A DNA stretch of 64,000 bases from Longimicrobiales bacterium (GCA_028284495.1 JANQRP010000016.1:62001-126000), one strand, 5' to 3'; positions 26,101-33,454 are shown, numbered from the stretch's first letter. Translations and numbers: made by a program. Notes: generated by a model not told the origin, from the sequence alone.

Positions 26101-28592
26101 TGCATGTGCCGCCACTCGGCCACCGTCCTCTGGATCTCCTCGACGACCTCCGGATTCCGCAGGGTCGAGAGATCTCCGAGCGGCTGCTCGAGCAGAATGG
26201 CGCGGAGCGTCCGTCGCATGTACTTGCCGGAGCGGGTCTCGGGAAAGCCGGAGACCACGAGGAAGTCCGAGGGCACGGCCGTGACCCCCTTCTCGCTCCG
26301 CACGAGTCCCCTGAGGCGGGTGAGGTCGTCGTGCTGGATCCGCCGGCCGGGCGCCGGGATCACGAAGGCGACCGGGGTCTCGCCCTTCTCGCTGTGCGGG
26401 GCGCCCACCACCACCACGTTGCCCACGGGCGAATCCTCGCGGAGGATCTTGTCGCGGAGGATGGCGCCCTCGATCTCCTCCGTCCCGATCCGATGTCCCG
26501 AGACGTTGATGACGTCGTCGGAGCGCCCGTGGAGCGTGATGCCCCCCTCGGGATGCATGCGGGCGTAGTCACCCTGCGTGTAGGCCAGCCCCCCGCTCCA
26601 GCGATCGAAGTAGGTCGAGCGGAAGCGGTCGATGTCACCGCGCCACTCGGGCGTCCCCAGCCGTTCGGCGTCGCCCCAGACGGTGCGCGCGAGGTACGGG
26701 TACGGGCGGGTGAGCACGAGTTCGCCCTTCTCGCCGACCTCGGCGGGCCGCCAGGAGGTGGCGCGCCCGTCGCCGTCCGTTTCCTCGGCGATCCGCACCT
26801 CGCACTCGATCCAGGGGAGAGGCCACGTCCGTGCGTCGGGCTCGATCCCGTCGATCTCGCCGAGCGCGGCGGAGAAGACGATACCACCGTGCTCGGTCGC
26901 CCAGTACGAGTTGATGTAGCGCTCGCACACGCGCTCCATCCCGAAGCCCTGCACCGCGGGCGACACCGGCTCCGCACAGAAGGTGGCCACGTCGAGTCCC
27001 GACATGTCGAAGGCCGTCATGTCGTCGAGGCTCGCGGGGTCGGTCATGACCGCCTTGAGGAAGGTCGAGCCCGCCTTGAAGATCGTCGCTCCGTGGCGCT
27101 CGATCACCGACGAGAAGCGGCCCGCGTGCGGAAAGAGCGGGGAGCCCTCCGCCACCACCGAGGGAACGCCCACCGCGAGCGGCGCCCCGATCAGGTAGGA
27201 CTGCCCGGTGATCCAGCCGGGGTCGGCGATCGTGTAGATGCGATCGTCCGGGCCCGCACCGAAGACCATCCGCATCGTGTGCGAGATGCCCGCGAGCCAC
27301 CCTGCATGCGTGTGCACGACCCCCTTCGGTTTACCCGTCGAGCCCGAGGTGTAGATGATGAAGAGCGGTGCGTTCGCCTCGACCGGTAGGGCGGGATGGC
27401 TCGGCGCGAGCGCTCGCCACAGCTCCCCGTCGTCAAGTGACTCGAGCTGGCCGAGGTCGGTCACCTCGAACCCCCGCTCCCGAGCGGCGGCCATGAGTCG
27501 GTCCGTGGCCTCCGCGACCAGCTCCGGTTCCCACCGGTCGCGCGGCTGCTCGACGATCTCCTGGCCCGTGTACTTCACGACCACGACCCGGTCGACGATG
27601 TGCCGCGCCTCGGCGAGCGAGCGCGCGACCCGCGTGCGGAGCACCGCCGAGACCGTCGGAGCGAGGGAACGGTCCTCGGCGAGGACCCGCCCGAGTTCCC
27701 GCATCACGTCGCTGCGCTCGACGGTGATCTCACCGTCCAGCGCGCTCGCCACCCGACGCCCGACGGCCTCCGCAGCCCCGCCGTCGAGCTCGGTCGCGAG
27801 CACCTCGGCGAGGGTCGCGAGCGCGGTCTCGAGGGGCACGAAGTTGTCGAGCGCCTGATCGGTGAACTGCTCCTTGTAGGGCACGACTTCCGCGTTGCGG
27901 TAGCCGCCGTCGGCGGTGACGACGACGCGGGCGCCTGCGTCGTGAATCCGGTCCGAGAGCGTCTTGGCCGAGAAGCCGCCGAACACGGGGGTGTAGATGA
28001 TCCCGAGGCGCTTGGCGGCCTCGGTGAACCAGATCTGCTCGAGGATGTTGGGCAGGTTGAAGGCGACCCGGTCGCCCGGACGAAGCCCGAGTCCCGCCAG
28101 AAGCTCGGCCCGTACGAGCGTCTCCACGAAGAGTCGCCGATACGTCACCTGCACCAGGGAGACCGGGCCGCCCCTGCCCCCGTTCCTGGAGGGGTCCCAG
28201 CGATCGCCCTCGAAAATGAAGGCCAGGCGACGCCCATCCCCCCCGAGAAGATGGCGGTCCACCTCGTTGAAACAGGCGTTCGTCAGTCCTCCGGCGAACC
28301 ACCGGTAGAAGGGTGCCTCCGAGTCGTCGAAGGCGGTGTCCCATGGCGTCCACCCCTCCGGGCGCGCGGCGTCCACGGGCTCGCCCGTGTCGGCGTCGAA
28401 GCCGGACCAGGTGCCGCTCGTCGGGTCGCGTCGGAGCCACCGGCCAGCCTCCGCGTCGAACCAGTGCAGTTCCGACCCGGCGATCCTCCCGTGGTACGCG
28501 CCGGGATCGGCCCGGGCCGCGGCGCGGTGGGCAGCTGCGTCTTCGGCGTTACGCAAGCGCCCGAACGGGCCGCCGAGCAGGAGGTCGGGCAT
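23145..28592 (-). CDS. pcs: Trifunctional propionyl-CoA synthase
   Basis: 1815 aa from ATG 28592, against about 1820 in Chloroflexus; an in-frame TTG at 28676 would add 28 residues not matched by the family. Three fused domains are visible. An acyl-CoA synthetase (about 1-870) has YTSGSTGKPKG at 414-424 and the lysine motif ETRSGKYMRR. An enoyl-CoA hydratase (about 890-1250) has FVAGADVKEL, NGAALGGGNELALAC and GQPEINLNLLPGYGGTQR. A medium-chain enoyl-CoA reductase (about 1270-1815) has EVNFNDIWAITGIP and FVEGASTGTGLE. Family knowledge: 3-hydroxypropionate is activated to its CoA ester, dehydrated to acrylyl-CoA and reduced by NADPH to propionyl-CoA inside one protein that sequesters acrylyl-CoA. 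ATP cost is AMP-forming. Operon order is oxidoreductase-pcs-mcr. Confidence 0.95.
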   Translation of the reverse strand: MPDLLLGGPFGRLRNAEDAAAHRAAARADPGAYHGRIAGSELHWFDAEAGRWLRRDPTSGTWSGFDADTGEPVDAARPEGWTPWDTAFDDSEAPFYRWFAGGLTNACFNEVDRHLLGGDGRRLAFIFEGDRWDPSRNGGRGGPVSLVQVTYRRLFVETLVRAELLAGLGLRPGDRVAFNLPNILEQIWFTEAAKRLGIIYTPVFGGFSAKTLSDRIHDAGARVVVTADGGYRNAEVVPYKEQFTDQALDNFVPLETALATLAEVLATELDGGAAEAVGRRVASALDGEITVERSDVMRELGRVLAEDRSLAPTVSAVLRTRVARSLAEARHIVDRVVVVKYTGQEIVEQPRDRWEPELVAEATDRLMAAARERGFEVTDLGQLESLDDGELWRALAPSHPALPVEANAPLFIIYTSGSTGKPKGVVHTHAGWLAGISHTMRMVFGAGPDDRIYTIADPGWITGQSYLIGAPLAVGVPSVVAEGSPLFPHAGRFSSVIERHGATIFKAGSTFLKAVMTDPASLDDMTAFDMSGLDVATFCAEPVSPAVQGFGMERVCERYINSYWATEHGGIVFSAALGEIDGIEPDARTWPLPWIECEVRIAEETDGDGRATSWRPAEVGEKGELVLTRPYPYLARTVWGDAERLGTPEWRGDIDRFRSTYFDRWSGGLAYTQGDYARMHPEGGITLHGRSDDVINVSGHRIGTEEIEGAILRDKILREDSPVGNVVVVGAPHSEKGETPVAFVIPAPGRRIQHDDLTRLRGLVRSEKGVTAVPSDFLVVSGFPETRSGKYMRRTLRAILLEQPLGDLSTLRNPEVVEEIQRTVAEWRHMQELGDARQVVETYRYLRVENHRIGPDAEVAIVVVDAPPVNSLNERSLDELGTVLQHIAHREATKAVVVTGAGSAFVAGADVKELLEIGEARDLDSARTPPNAAQAAFAALEALDRPVVAAVNGAALGGGNELALACSYVVADIHAKFGQPEINLNLLPGYGGTQRLPRKLAWRRGEDGLAEALRMVLGGRSIDARQALDAGIVDAVVGDDAVGPVAHAVELCRRYIDGEGPLAEALEEHRARLAAAEEPREWGDAVLERPDVAPVLAQAHAGGRSKSVERILDAVRVGATQGRRAGLAREAELFAEAVCDPENGPPGIRAFLERRSAPLPLKHAEVAADCDAETRRALEAEGRLLPLTAPFHPGVTPLPEFMYGMGVGKSREDGSPAHDDPAVAEKLLVVPRPHPGPTEALVFMLTSEVNFNDIWAITGIPVSPLDNRAEADAQITGSGGVGLVAALGEELVRESRLTIGQVVTIYSGQSELMSPDQGLDPMAADFRIQGYERDDGSHAQFLVAQGPQLHPKLPGLTFEEAGSYGLTQGTIHRALFTTLGIETGRRLFVEGASTGTGLECLRTARQTGLEVVGMVSSEERAERVRSHGGAPVNRKEERWAHIFTPVPEDEAEWGAWESAGDEFMRAVEEAAGGPVDYVVSHAGERAFSRSFQLLGEGGVLTFFGATSGYRFSFMGKPGAEDPATMLGRAGLRAGQALLVLYGPGADDGILDEAAIQAIEVGCARGARVAVLTDSVPQREFVTSLGFGTQLRGVVSVEEIARRHGDDFDAPGPLQPMPDPFADSPAFKEAVRSFSDRTLKPIGSALAPLLRSSMDRRGLPDVIFDRAGRDSLPLTTSLVKPSVGVVVFGEELTGRRFSFYAPQVWMRQRRILMPTAEIRGTHLNTAREFAEMQERIASGRIDVVPPTAVPLEELAEAHQAMWENRHAGATYVAVHGLPRPGLTTRDELYRAWAIREASERGEELRRVDTGSARTLT

Positions 28593-28678
28593 TACGGGAA
28601 GGGCTGACAGGTGGGCGATCAGGTCGCGATCTACGGTCGCTCTATCGAGGGTGGGGGCGCCGCGGGGAGGGTGCAAGC

Positions 28679-28691
28679 GGGGGATTCCCCC
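28679..28691 (-). other. Perfect inverted repeat immediately after the oxidoreductase stop codon
   Basis: GGGGGATTCCCCC (5-bp G/C arms, 3-nt centre) abuts the stop codon of the minus-strand oxidoreductase (28692-28694) and lies 87 nt upstream of the pcs start. It could form a small hairpin in the intergenic mRNA or be a protein site. There is no T-run, so it is not a clear terminator. Confidence 0.3.
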
Positions 28692-29678
28692 TCACGGCCG
28701 GAGGAGGATCTTCCCCCGATGCTGCCCGTCTTCCATGGTCCGGTGCGCATCCCCGGCTCGCGCCATCGGCAGCACGGCGTGGGTGACCGATCGGAGGGTC
28801 CCGTCCGCGAAGAGCGGCCACACCTCCTCCCGCAGCTCCGTGGCGATCGCGGCCTTGAACTCGGCTGGACGCGAGCGGAGCGTCGATCCGGTGTAGGTCA
28901 GGCGCTTGAGCATCACCGGCATCAGATTGATCTCGACCTTCGAGCCGTGGTTGAAGGCGAGCTGGACGATGCGGGCGTCGGGACGCGCCGCCTTGATGTT
29001 CCGGGCGATGTAGTCCCCGCCGATGATATCGAGGACGAGGTCGGCACCGCCCGCATCCCGTACGACCGAGACGAAGTCCTCCGTTCGGAAGTCGATGGCG
29101 CGCTCGGCGCCGAGCGACGTGACGAACTCCACATCCCCGGCCTCGACCGTGGTGAACACGCGGAGCCCCCGTGCCGCGCCGAGCTGAATGGCGGTCGAGC
29201 CGATCCCGCCGCCCCCGCCGTGCACGAGCAGGGTGCTGGCTTCGGGCACGGTCGGCCCGTGAAACAGGTTGCTCCACACGGTGAACCAGGTCTCCGGCAG
29301 CCCTGCGGCGTCCACCTCGCCGACCCCTTCCGGAATCGGGAGGCAGTGGCCCGCGTCGACGGCGACGTACTCCGCGTATCCGCCCCCGTTGGTCAGCGCG
29401 CAGACCCGGTCGCCGGGTCGCCACGCGGTCGTGTCCTCGCCGGTGGCGACCACCTCGCCGGACACCTCGAGTCCGAGCAGGTCCGACGCACCCTCGGGGG
29501 GCGGATAGTGACCCCGTCGCTGCACGAGGTCCGGACCGTTCACGCCGGCCGCCGTAACCCGGATCAGCACGTCGCCCGGACCGGGCTCCGGGACGGGTCG
29601 CGCGCCCTCGACGAGTACCTCGGGTCCGCCGACGCCCTCGGCTTCCACGACCCGCATCGTGTCCGGGAGCGTCGTCAT
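28692..29678 (-). CDS. NAD(P)H-quinone oxidoreductase-like protein (zeta-crystallin/PIG3 type MDR)
   Basis: 328 aa from ATG 29678 (a second ATG at 29657 is possible). It is a zinc-free medium-chain reductase: the N-terminal GroES-like part has VLIRVTAAGVNGPDLVQRRGHYPPP (37-61), and the Rossmann half has the nucleotide loop LLVHGGGGGIGSTAIQLG. Family members reduce quinones or alpha,beta-unsaturated carbonyls with NADPH. It is the first gene before pcs-mcr on the same strand (99 nt to pcs). An accessory role such as reducing leaked acrylyl-CoA or acrolein-like by-products is conceivable but pure inference. A general quinone reductase is the default reading. Confidence 0.8.
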   Translation of the reverse strand: MTTLPDTMRVVEAEGVGGPEVLVEGARPVPEPGPGDVLIRVTAAGVNGPDLVQRRGHYPPPEGASDLLGLEVSGEVVATGEDTTAWRPGDRVCALTNGGGYAEYVAVDAGHCLPIPEGVGEVDAAGLPETWFTVWSNLFHGPTVPEASTLLVHGGGGGIGSTAIQLGAARGLRVFTTVEAGDVEFVTSLGAERAIDFRTEDFVSVVRDAGGADLVLDIIGGDYIARNIKAARPDARIVQLAFNHGSKVEINLMPVMLKRLTYTGSTLRSRPAEFKAAIATELREEVWPLFADGTLRSVTHAVLPMARAGDAHRTMEDGQHRGKILLRP

Positions 29679-29884
29679 GCCTGCGTCGGCCCCGAAAGCG
29701 CGACCGCCGGGCGCGGGGCGCCCGACGCCGCTCCGCCGCCTCGCCGTGCCGGTGGGTCGATCATTGGGAACCGGGATGTGAGTCGGTCCATCGCGAAGCT
29801 CGGGGTCGATGGCGGATGGCGCGGTGCTCCTGCGGAATCGGCCGGCCGGGCCGATCTGACGGGTCAACGTGGCTGGAACGGTCG

Positions 29885-30203
29885 CACGCAGCCAGCGATG
29901 CGGCCGGGCCTCGATACTCGCCGTCGTGTCCGAAGATCGCCCAGTGACTCGGGCCGGGAGAGGCGCCCGCCTGATGCTTCTCCAACCAGAGGGCGTCATC
30001 GCCCGCCACGAGGCGTCCGTGCCGGGGAACAGGCCGATCGAGTCCGGGGCCTCGAGACCGGGCCCGATTCTCACGAGCGGTTCGGTCGCCCGATCGAGGC
30101 CTTCCTCCTCACCGGTCAGCTGCGTCGAGCTGAACCCGGTCGATCCCACGATGAACGTGCCGTCCGAGAGCGCGACCACTCCGTACACCCGGCTCAGGAG
30201 ATA
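29885..30203 (-). pseudogene. Remnant of a 6-bladed beta-propeller protein
   Basis: Minus strand, one frame (about 30203-29996) reads YGVVALSDGTFIVGSTGFSSTQ and then GLEAPDSIGLFPGTDA, resembling blade segments of the propellers at 36.6-47.5 kb. The adjacent frame (30009-29885) reads GDDALWLEKHQAGASPG and then SHWAIFGHDGEYRG, which matches their conserved penultimate blade (GxLWVxxY...W.VFDxDGxxLG). No start, signal peptide or GPGEF motif remains, and the two pieces are in different frames. It is therefore a frameshifted, truncated copy. The remainder of 29679-30265 shows nothing else. Confidence 0.55.
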
Positions 30204-30265
30204 CGGCCGATGCAGCACGGGTGATCGACATGGGGATGTCGAGCTCTGGCGTCGGAGGGCTTGAC

Positions 30266-30490
30266 CTACTCGATCGGCGCGACCTGTTCGGCACCAGCGC
30301 CGAGGTTGTCCACAAGGGCCGCCGTCGCGGTGAGCAGCTGGAAGACGCCATACAGCGCGATGCCGTGATGCGCGCCGAAGAGCATGCGCTCCTCCGCGAG
30401 GAGTTCGCGGACGACCTCCACGCCTGCGGCGGCGATCAGGACGAGCGCGACGATCATTCGTGCGACCGGGTGATTGACGTAGCGAAACAT
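30266..30490 (-). CDS. Small membrane protein of unknown function
   Basis: 74 aa from ATG 30490. Two hydrophobic segments are visible: MIVALVLIAAAGVEVVREL (about 12-30) and GIALYGVFQLLTATAALV (about 43-60), joined by a loop with RMLFGAHHG. The pattern suggests a two-helix inner-membrane protein. No family is recognised. A longer frame exists upstream (to 30781) but its N-terminal 97 residues are low-complexity and unlike a protein. No Shine-Dalgarno is obvious, so the start is uncertain. Confidence 0.5.
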   Translation of the reverse strand: MFRYVNHPVARMIVALVLIAAAGVEVVRELLAEERMLFGAHHGIALYGVFQLLTATAALVDNLGAGAEQVAPIE

Positions 30491-30705
30491 GGAGAGGACC
30501 GATTGCGGTACCGAGGAAGCGAGCCAGCTCACCTGAAAGATACGGCCGCCGTCCGCAGTCGTGCGCCGGAATTCCGTCCTCGGGCCCCGGAGTGGGTGGC
30601 ACCGACGAACCGCCACCCATCCGTTCGGTCCCCACGGTGTCCGTATGCGGGCGATGGGTCTCGCGTAGCCGGCATGGGCGCGTCGACGCGGTGGGCGCCG
30701 TGTGA

Positions 30706-31440
30706 TCAGTGGAGTCTCGGCTTGGTCGCCGTACCGACCAGCTTCTGCCCCTTCGGACCCTGGTTTCTCCACCCGAGGCATTGAACGAGGAAGCCCAGGA
30801 ATCCCTTGATCGACCGGACCCCGGACTTGAAGCTCGAAACCGAGACGCCCTCGAAGCCCGCCTCGTTCAAGGCATCCTCCATCACGAACCAGGGCACCGG
30901 GTTGATGTGTCCGTCCTTCTCGTAGTGGCGGGGCAGGAAGAGCGCAAAGCGACCGGTCCAGACGAACGTCGCGAGCGATGCGGGACTGTTGACGTTGGGT
31001 GTCGTGACGAGGAGCGTACCGCCCGGCTTCAGGAGGGCGAAGGAGTTGCGGATGAGGTGACGAGCGTTCTCGAGATGCTCGATGATCTCGACTGCGACCA
31101 CGGCATCGAACGTGCCCTGTCGGTCCAGCAGGAAGTCTCGGTTCAGGTCGAGGGCGTGAAACTCGATGCTCTCGTGTGTCGCCTTGTAGTTCGCGGCCAC
31201 GTAGTCCACTGCGGTCACCCGGTACCCTGCTTCGGCGAGGCGGAGCGATAGCGCTCCCGAGCCCGCGCCGAGTTCAAGGATCGAGGCGCCGGCGGGCACC
31301 AAAGACGACACCGTTTCCGCCGCAAACTCATGCGTTCCGCCGGTCGCCAGGATGGGAAGCCCCTTGTACGCGTAGAGGGCCTCGCCGTGGCCTTTCGAAA
31401 GCTCCTCGTAGTGATCGGTCTTGACGGTGGGTTCCTGCAT
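30706..31440 (-). CDS. Class I SAM-dependent methyltransferase (UbiG-like)
   Basis: 244 aa from ATG 31440; AGGAG lies 8 nt upstream. The SAM-binding motif I is ILELGAGSG (54-62), motif II VTAVDY (75-80), and post-I FDAVVAVEIIEHLENARHLI with LLKPGGTLLVTTPN, the classic Methyltransf_11/UbiG layout. The C-terminus holds FEGVSVSSFKSGVRSIKGFLGFLVQ, a possible amphipathic membrane-touching helix. Members methylate quinone precursors, lipids, sugars or other small molecules; substrate unknown. No operon partner is clear: the neighbours are a serine hydrolase remnant upstream and the small membrane protein downstream. Confidence 0.85.
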   Translation of the reverse strand: MQEPTVKTDHYEELSKGHGEALYAYKGLPILATGGTHEFAAETVSSLVPAGASILELGAGSGALSLRLAEAGYRVTAVDYVAANYKATHESIEFHALDLNRDFLLDRQGTFDAVVAVEIIEHLENARHLIRNSFALLKPGGTLLVTTPNVNSPASLATFVWTGRFALFLPRHYEKDGHINPVPWFVMEDALNEAGFEGVSVSSFKSGVRSIKGFLGFLVQCLGWRNQGPKGQKLVGTATKPRLH

Positions 31441-31506
31441 CCCGCTGACTCCTCTCGCTCGTTGGCCTGACCTGAACCAACAGAGGGACACTCTATCCGT
31501 CCGAGC

Positions 31507-31751
31507 AACGATTCGGTACGCAGCCTGCCGGATGGACGCCAGTTCCGCGCCCGTGACGTTGGACGTCGCCGCCACCACCATCGCCATGCCGAACGAGACG
31601 AGGTCGGACGGGGCGAAAGGAATCCCCTTCCCGCCCACTCCCGCATCACGTCCAGAAACGGACGACCCTCCACCTGGTCCACCACGGCGCTCACGAGATT
31701 CCAACCGTAGCTCGCGTAGCCCGACCGTGTGTCCGGCTCGAAGAGGAGCGT
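31507..31751 (-). pseudogene. Decayed copy of a serine hydrolase (relative of 1214-2362)
   Basis: One minus frame (31751-31613) reads LLFEPDTRSGYASYGWNLV and then QVEGRPFLDVMRE, running straight into WAGRGFLS. The next frame (31617-31507) continues FAPSDLVSFGMAM and VAATSNVTGAELASIRQAA. The intact gene at 1214-2362 has LLFEPGTRSSYSSYGWNLV, GRPFLELMRD, KWAGGGFLSTPTDLVRFGSAM and VAVTSNVTGAELAPIWQA (adjusted for spacing) at matching places. The copy thus lacks the N-terminus with SxxK, has internal deletions and a frameshift. The similarity of the tail suggests a fairly close paralogue or a duplication. Confidence 0.75.
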
Positions 31752-31907
31752 GCACGAAGACGCCCGGACAATTCCGTCGTGTCCGTCGCCGACAACGAGA
31801 GGCCGGTGGGAGCGCGGCACTGCGAAGTCAGCAAGAATCGGGTCGAACCCACCCTCTCCTTCTCCTACTGTCAGACCGTGTGCCGAACCCGCTACGGAGA
31901 ACGAAGG

Positions 31908-32549
31908 GTGTTACTCGAGGATCGTGTCGCAATCGTCACCGGGGCCAGCTCCGGCATCGGCCGTGAAAGCGCGAAGCTGTTCGCTCACGAAGGCGCCAAG
32001 GTCGTGGTGTGTGCACGCCGCAAGGCGAGACTCGACACCCTCGTGGAGGAGATCCACCGGGAGGGTGGCGAAGCGCTCGCTGTGGCCGGCGACGTGTCGT
32101 CCGACGACTGGCAGGCGGTGCTGGACACGAATCTCACCAGCGCGTTCCTGGCGGCCAAGTACCAGATTCCAGCCATGACGGAGCCTGGCGGCTCGCTGAT
32201 CTTCACCTCGTCCTTCGTCGGGCACACCATCGGGTTCCCGCAGCAGGCCGCCTATGCCGCGAGCAAGACGGGTTTGATCGGCCTGACCCGAGTCCTGGCC
32301 AGCGAGCATGGTCCGCAGGGGATTCGGGTCAATGCCCTTCTGCCGGGTGGAACGGACACGGCGATGGCGTCGGATTTCGGGGAGGATCCAGCCGTGGAGG
32401 ACTTCGTCCGGAGTATCCACGCCCTGAAGCGCATCGCCTCGCCGGCGGAGATTGCTCGATCCGCCCTGTACCTCGCTTCGGACATGTCCAGCTTCACCAC
32501 AGGATCGGCCATGCTGGTGGACGGGGGCGTGTCCATCACCAGAACCTGA
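31908..32549 (+). CDS. Short-chain dehydrogenase/reductase with internal deletion
   Basis: 213 aa from GTG 31908 with GGAG upstream (31896-31899). Rossmann start RVAIVTGASSGIGRESAK (TGASSGIG 11-18), catalytic SS at 101-102 and Tyr116-x3-Lys120 are present, ending SMLVDGGVSITRT. Typical SDRs of this group have about 250 residues. Here GDVSS (61-65) runs directly into DDWQAVLDTNL, so roughly 35-45 residues including the conserved NNAG motif and strand beta-4 are missing, in frame. That should damage the cofactor-binding core, so the product may be inactive even though the frame is open. The remainder is highly family-like, arguing for a recent deletion. Confidence 0.7.
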   Translation: MLLEDRVAIVTGASSGIGRESAKLFAHEGAKVVVCARRKARLDTLVEEIHREGGEALAVAGDVSSDDWQAVLDTNLTSAFLAAKYQIPAMTEPGGSLIFTSSFVGHTIGFPQQAAYAASKTGLIGLTRVLASEHGPQGIRVNALLPGGTDTAMASDFGEDPAVEDFVRSIHALKRIASPAEIARSALYLASDMSSFTTGSAMLVDGGVSITRT

Positions 32550-32587
32550 GAGCACCGGAACCTGACGGACCGCTGTGAGGAGGCTTC

Positions 32588-33454
32588 ATGAAGGACCCGT
32601 CCGGCGTCACATACCGCCGCATCGAGAAGGCGATCGACTACATCCACCAGCATTTCCGCGATCAGCCGTCTCTGGATCAGGTCGCCGAGCAAGCACATCT
32701 GAGCTCGTTTCACTTCCAGAGGCTGTTTTCGGCGTGGGCCGGGGTGAGTCCCAAGAAGTTCGTCCAGTACCTCAGCCTGGAGTACGCGAAGGACCTCCTG
32801 AAGACGGACCGGGCAACGCTTCTCGACACCGCGCTGGACACCGGACTGTCAGGTCCCAGCCGCCTGCACGACCTCTTCGTTCAGATCGAGGGAATGACTC
32901 CCGGCGTGTTCAAGTCGGGTGGGGCGGGGCTTACGATCAACTTCTCGTTCGCAGAGAGTCCGTTCGGCACACTCCTCGTGGCCTCGACACCGAGAGGTGT
33001 CTGCCACATGGCGTTCGTGGACGACGAGGACGAGGCCCTTCAGCGGCTGAAGCACCGTTTTCCGAACGCCGCGTATCGCGGAAGGCGCGACCGACATCAG
33101 CAGAAAGCCCTTTCCATCTTCCAGGAAGACTGGAGCGACCTGGACGCCATACGGCTCCACCTGGCCGGAACGCCCTTCCAGCTCAAGGTCTGGGAGACCC
33201 TGCTCAGGATCCCCATGGGCCGACTGACCACGTACGGTGCCGTGGCCGAGGCAATCGGCCGACCGGCCGCGGCCCGCGCCGTCGGTCGTGCGATCGGGTC
33301 CAATCCGATCGCCTATGTCATTCCATGCCACCGGGTCATCCAGCGCAGCGGCCATCCCGGTGGGTACGCCTGGGGCTCCAATCGCAAGTCCGCGATGATC
33401 GGCTGGGAGGCCGCGCGGACGGAGGCGCAGGATGTCCTCTCGGAGTCGAGGTGA
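32588..33454 (+). CDS. Ada-like AraC-type regulator / O6-methylguanine-DNA methyltransferase
   Basis: 288 aa from ATG 32588 with GAGGAGG upstream. An N-terminal AraC HTH (about 8-108; SLDQVAEQAHLSSFHFQRLFSAW) is fused to a methylguanine methyltransferase domain (about 118-285). This contains the acceptor cysteine C247 in VIPCHRVI and the helix-turn-helix segment GRLTTYGAVAEAIGRPAAARAVG. Family knowledge: Ada repairs alkylated DNA and activates the adaptive response. The N-terminal zinc/phosphotriester domain of E. coli Ada is absent, so methyl sensing must differ or be lost. The methyltransferase domain should work as a suicide enzyme. It follows the SDR by 38 nt on the same strand. Confidence 0.9.
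   Translation: MKDPSGVTYRRIEKAIDYIHQHFRDQPSLDQVAEQAHLSSFHFQRLFSAWAGVSPKKFVQYLSLEYAKDLLKTDRATLLDTALDTGLSGPSRLHDLFVQIEGMTPGVFKSGGAGLTINFSFAESPFGTLLVASTPRGVCHMAFVDDEDEALQRLKHRFPNAAYRGRRDRHQQKALSIFQEDWSDLDAIRLHLAGTPFQLKVWETLLRIPMGRLTTYGAVAEAIGRPAAARAVGRAIGSNPIAYVIPCHRVIQRSGHPGGYAWGSNRKSAMIGWEAARTEAQDVLSESR

Noticed and set aside
25017..27389. 790-codon open frame on the plus strand opposite pcs
   Set aside because: Antisense shadow of pcs; low-complexity charged translation and no family match.
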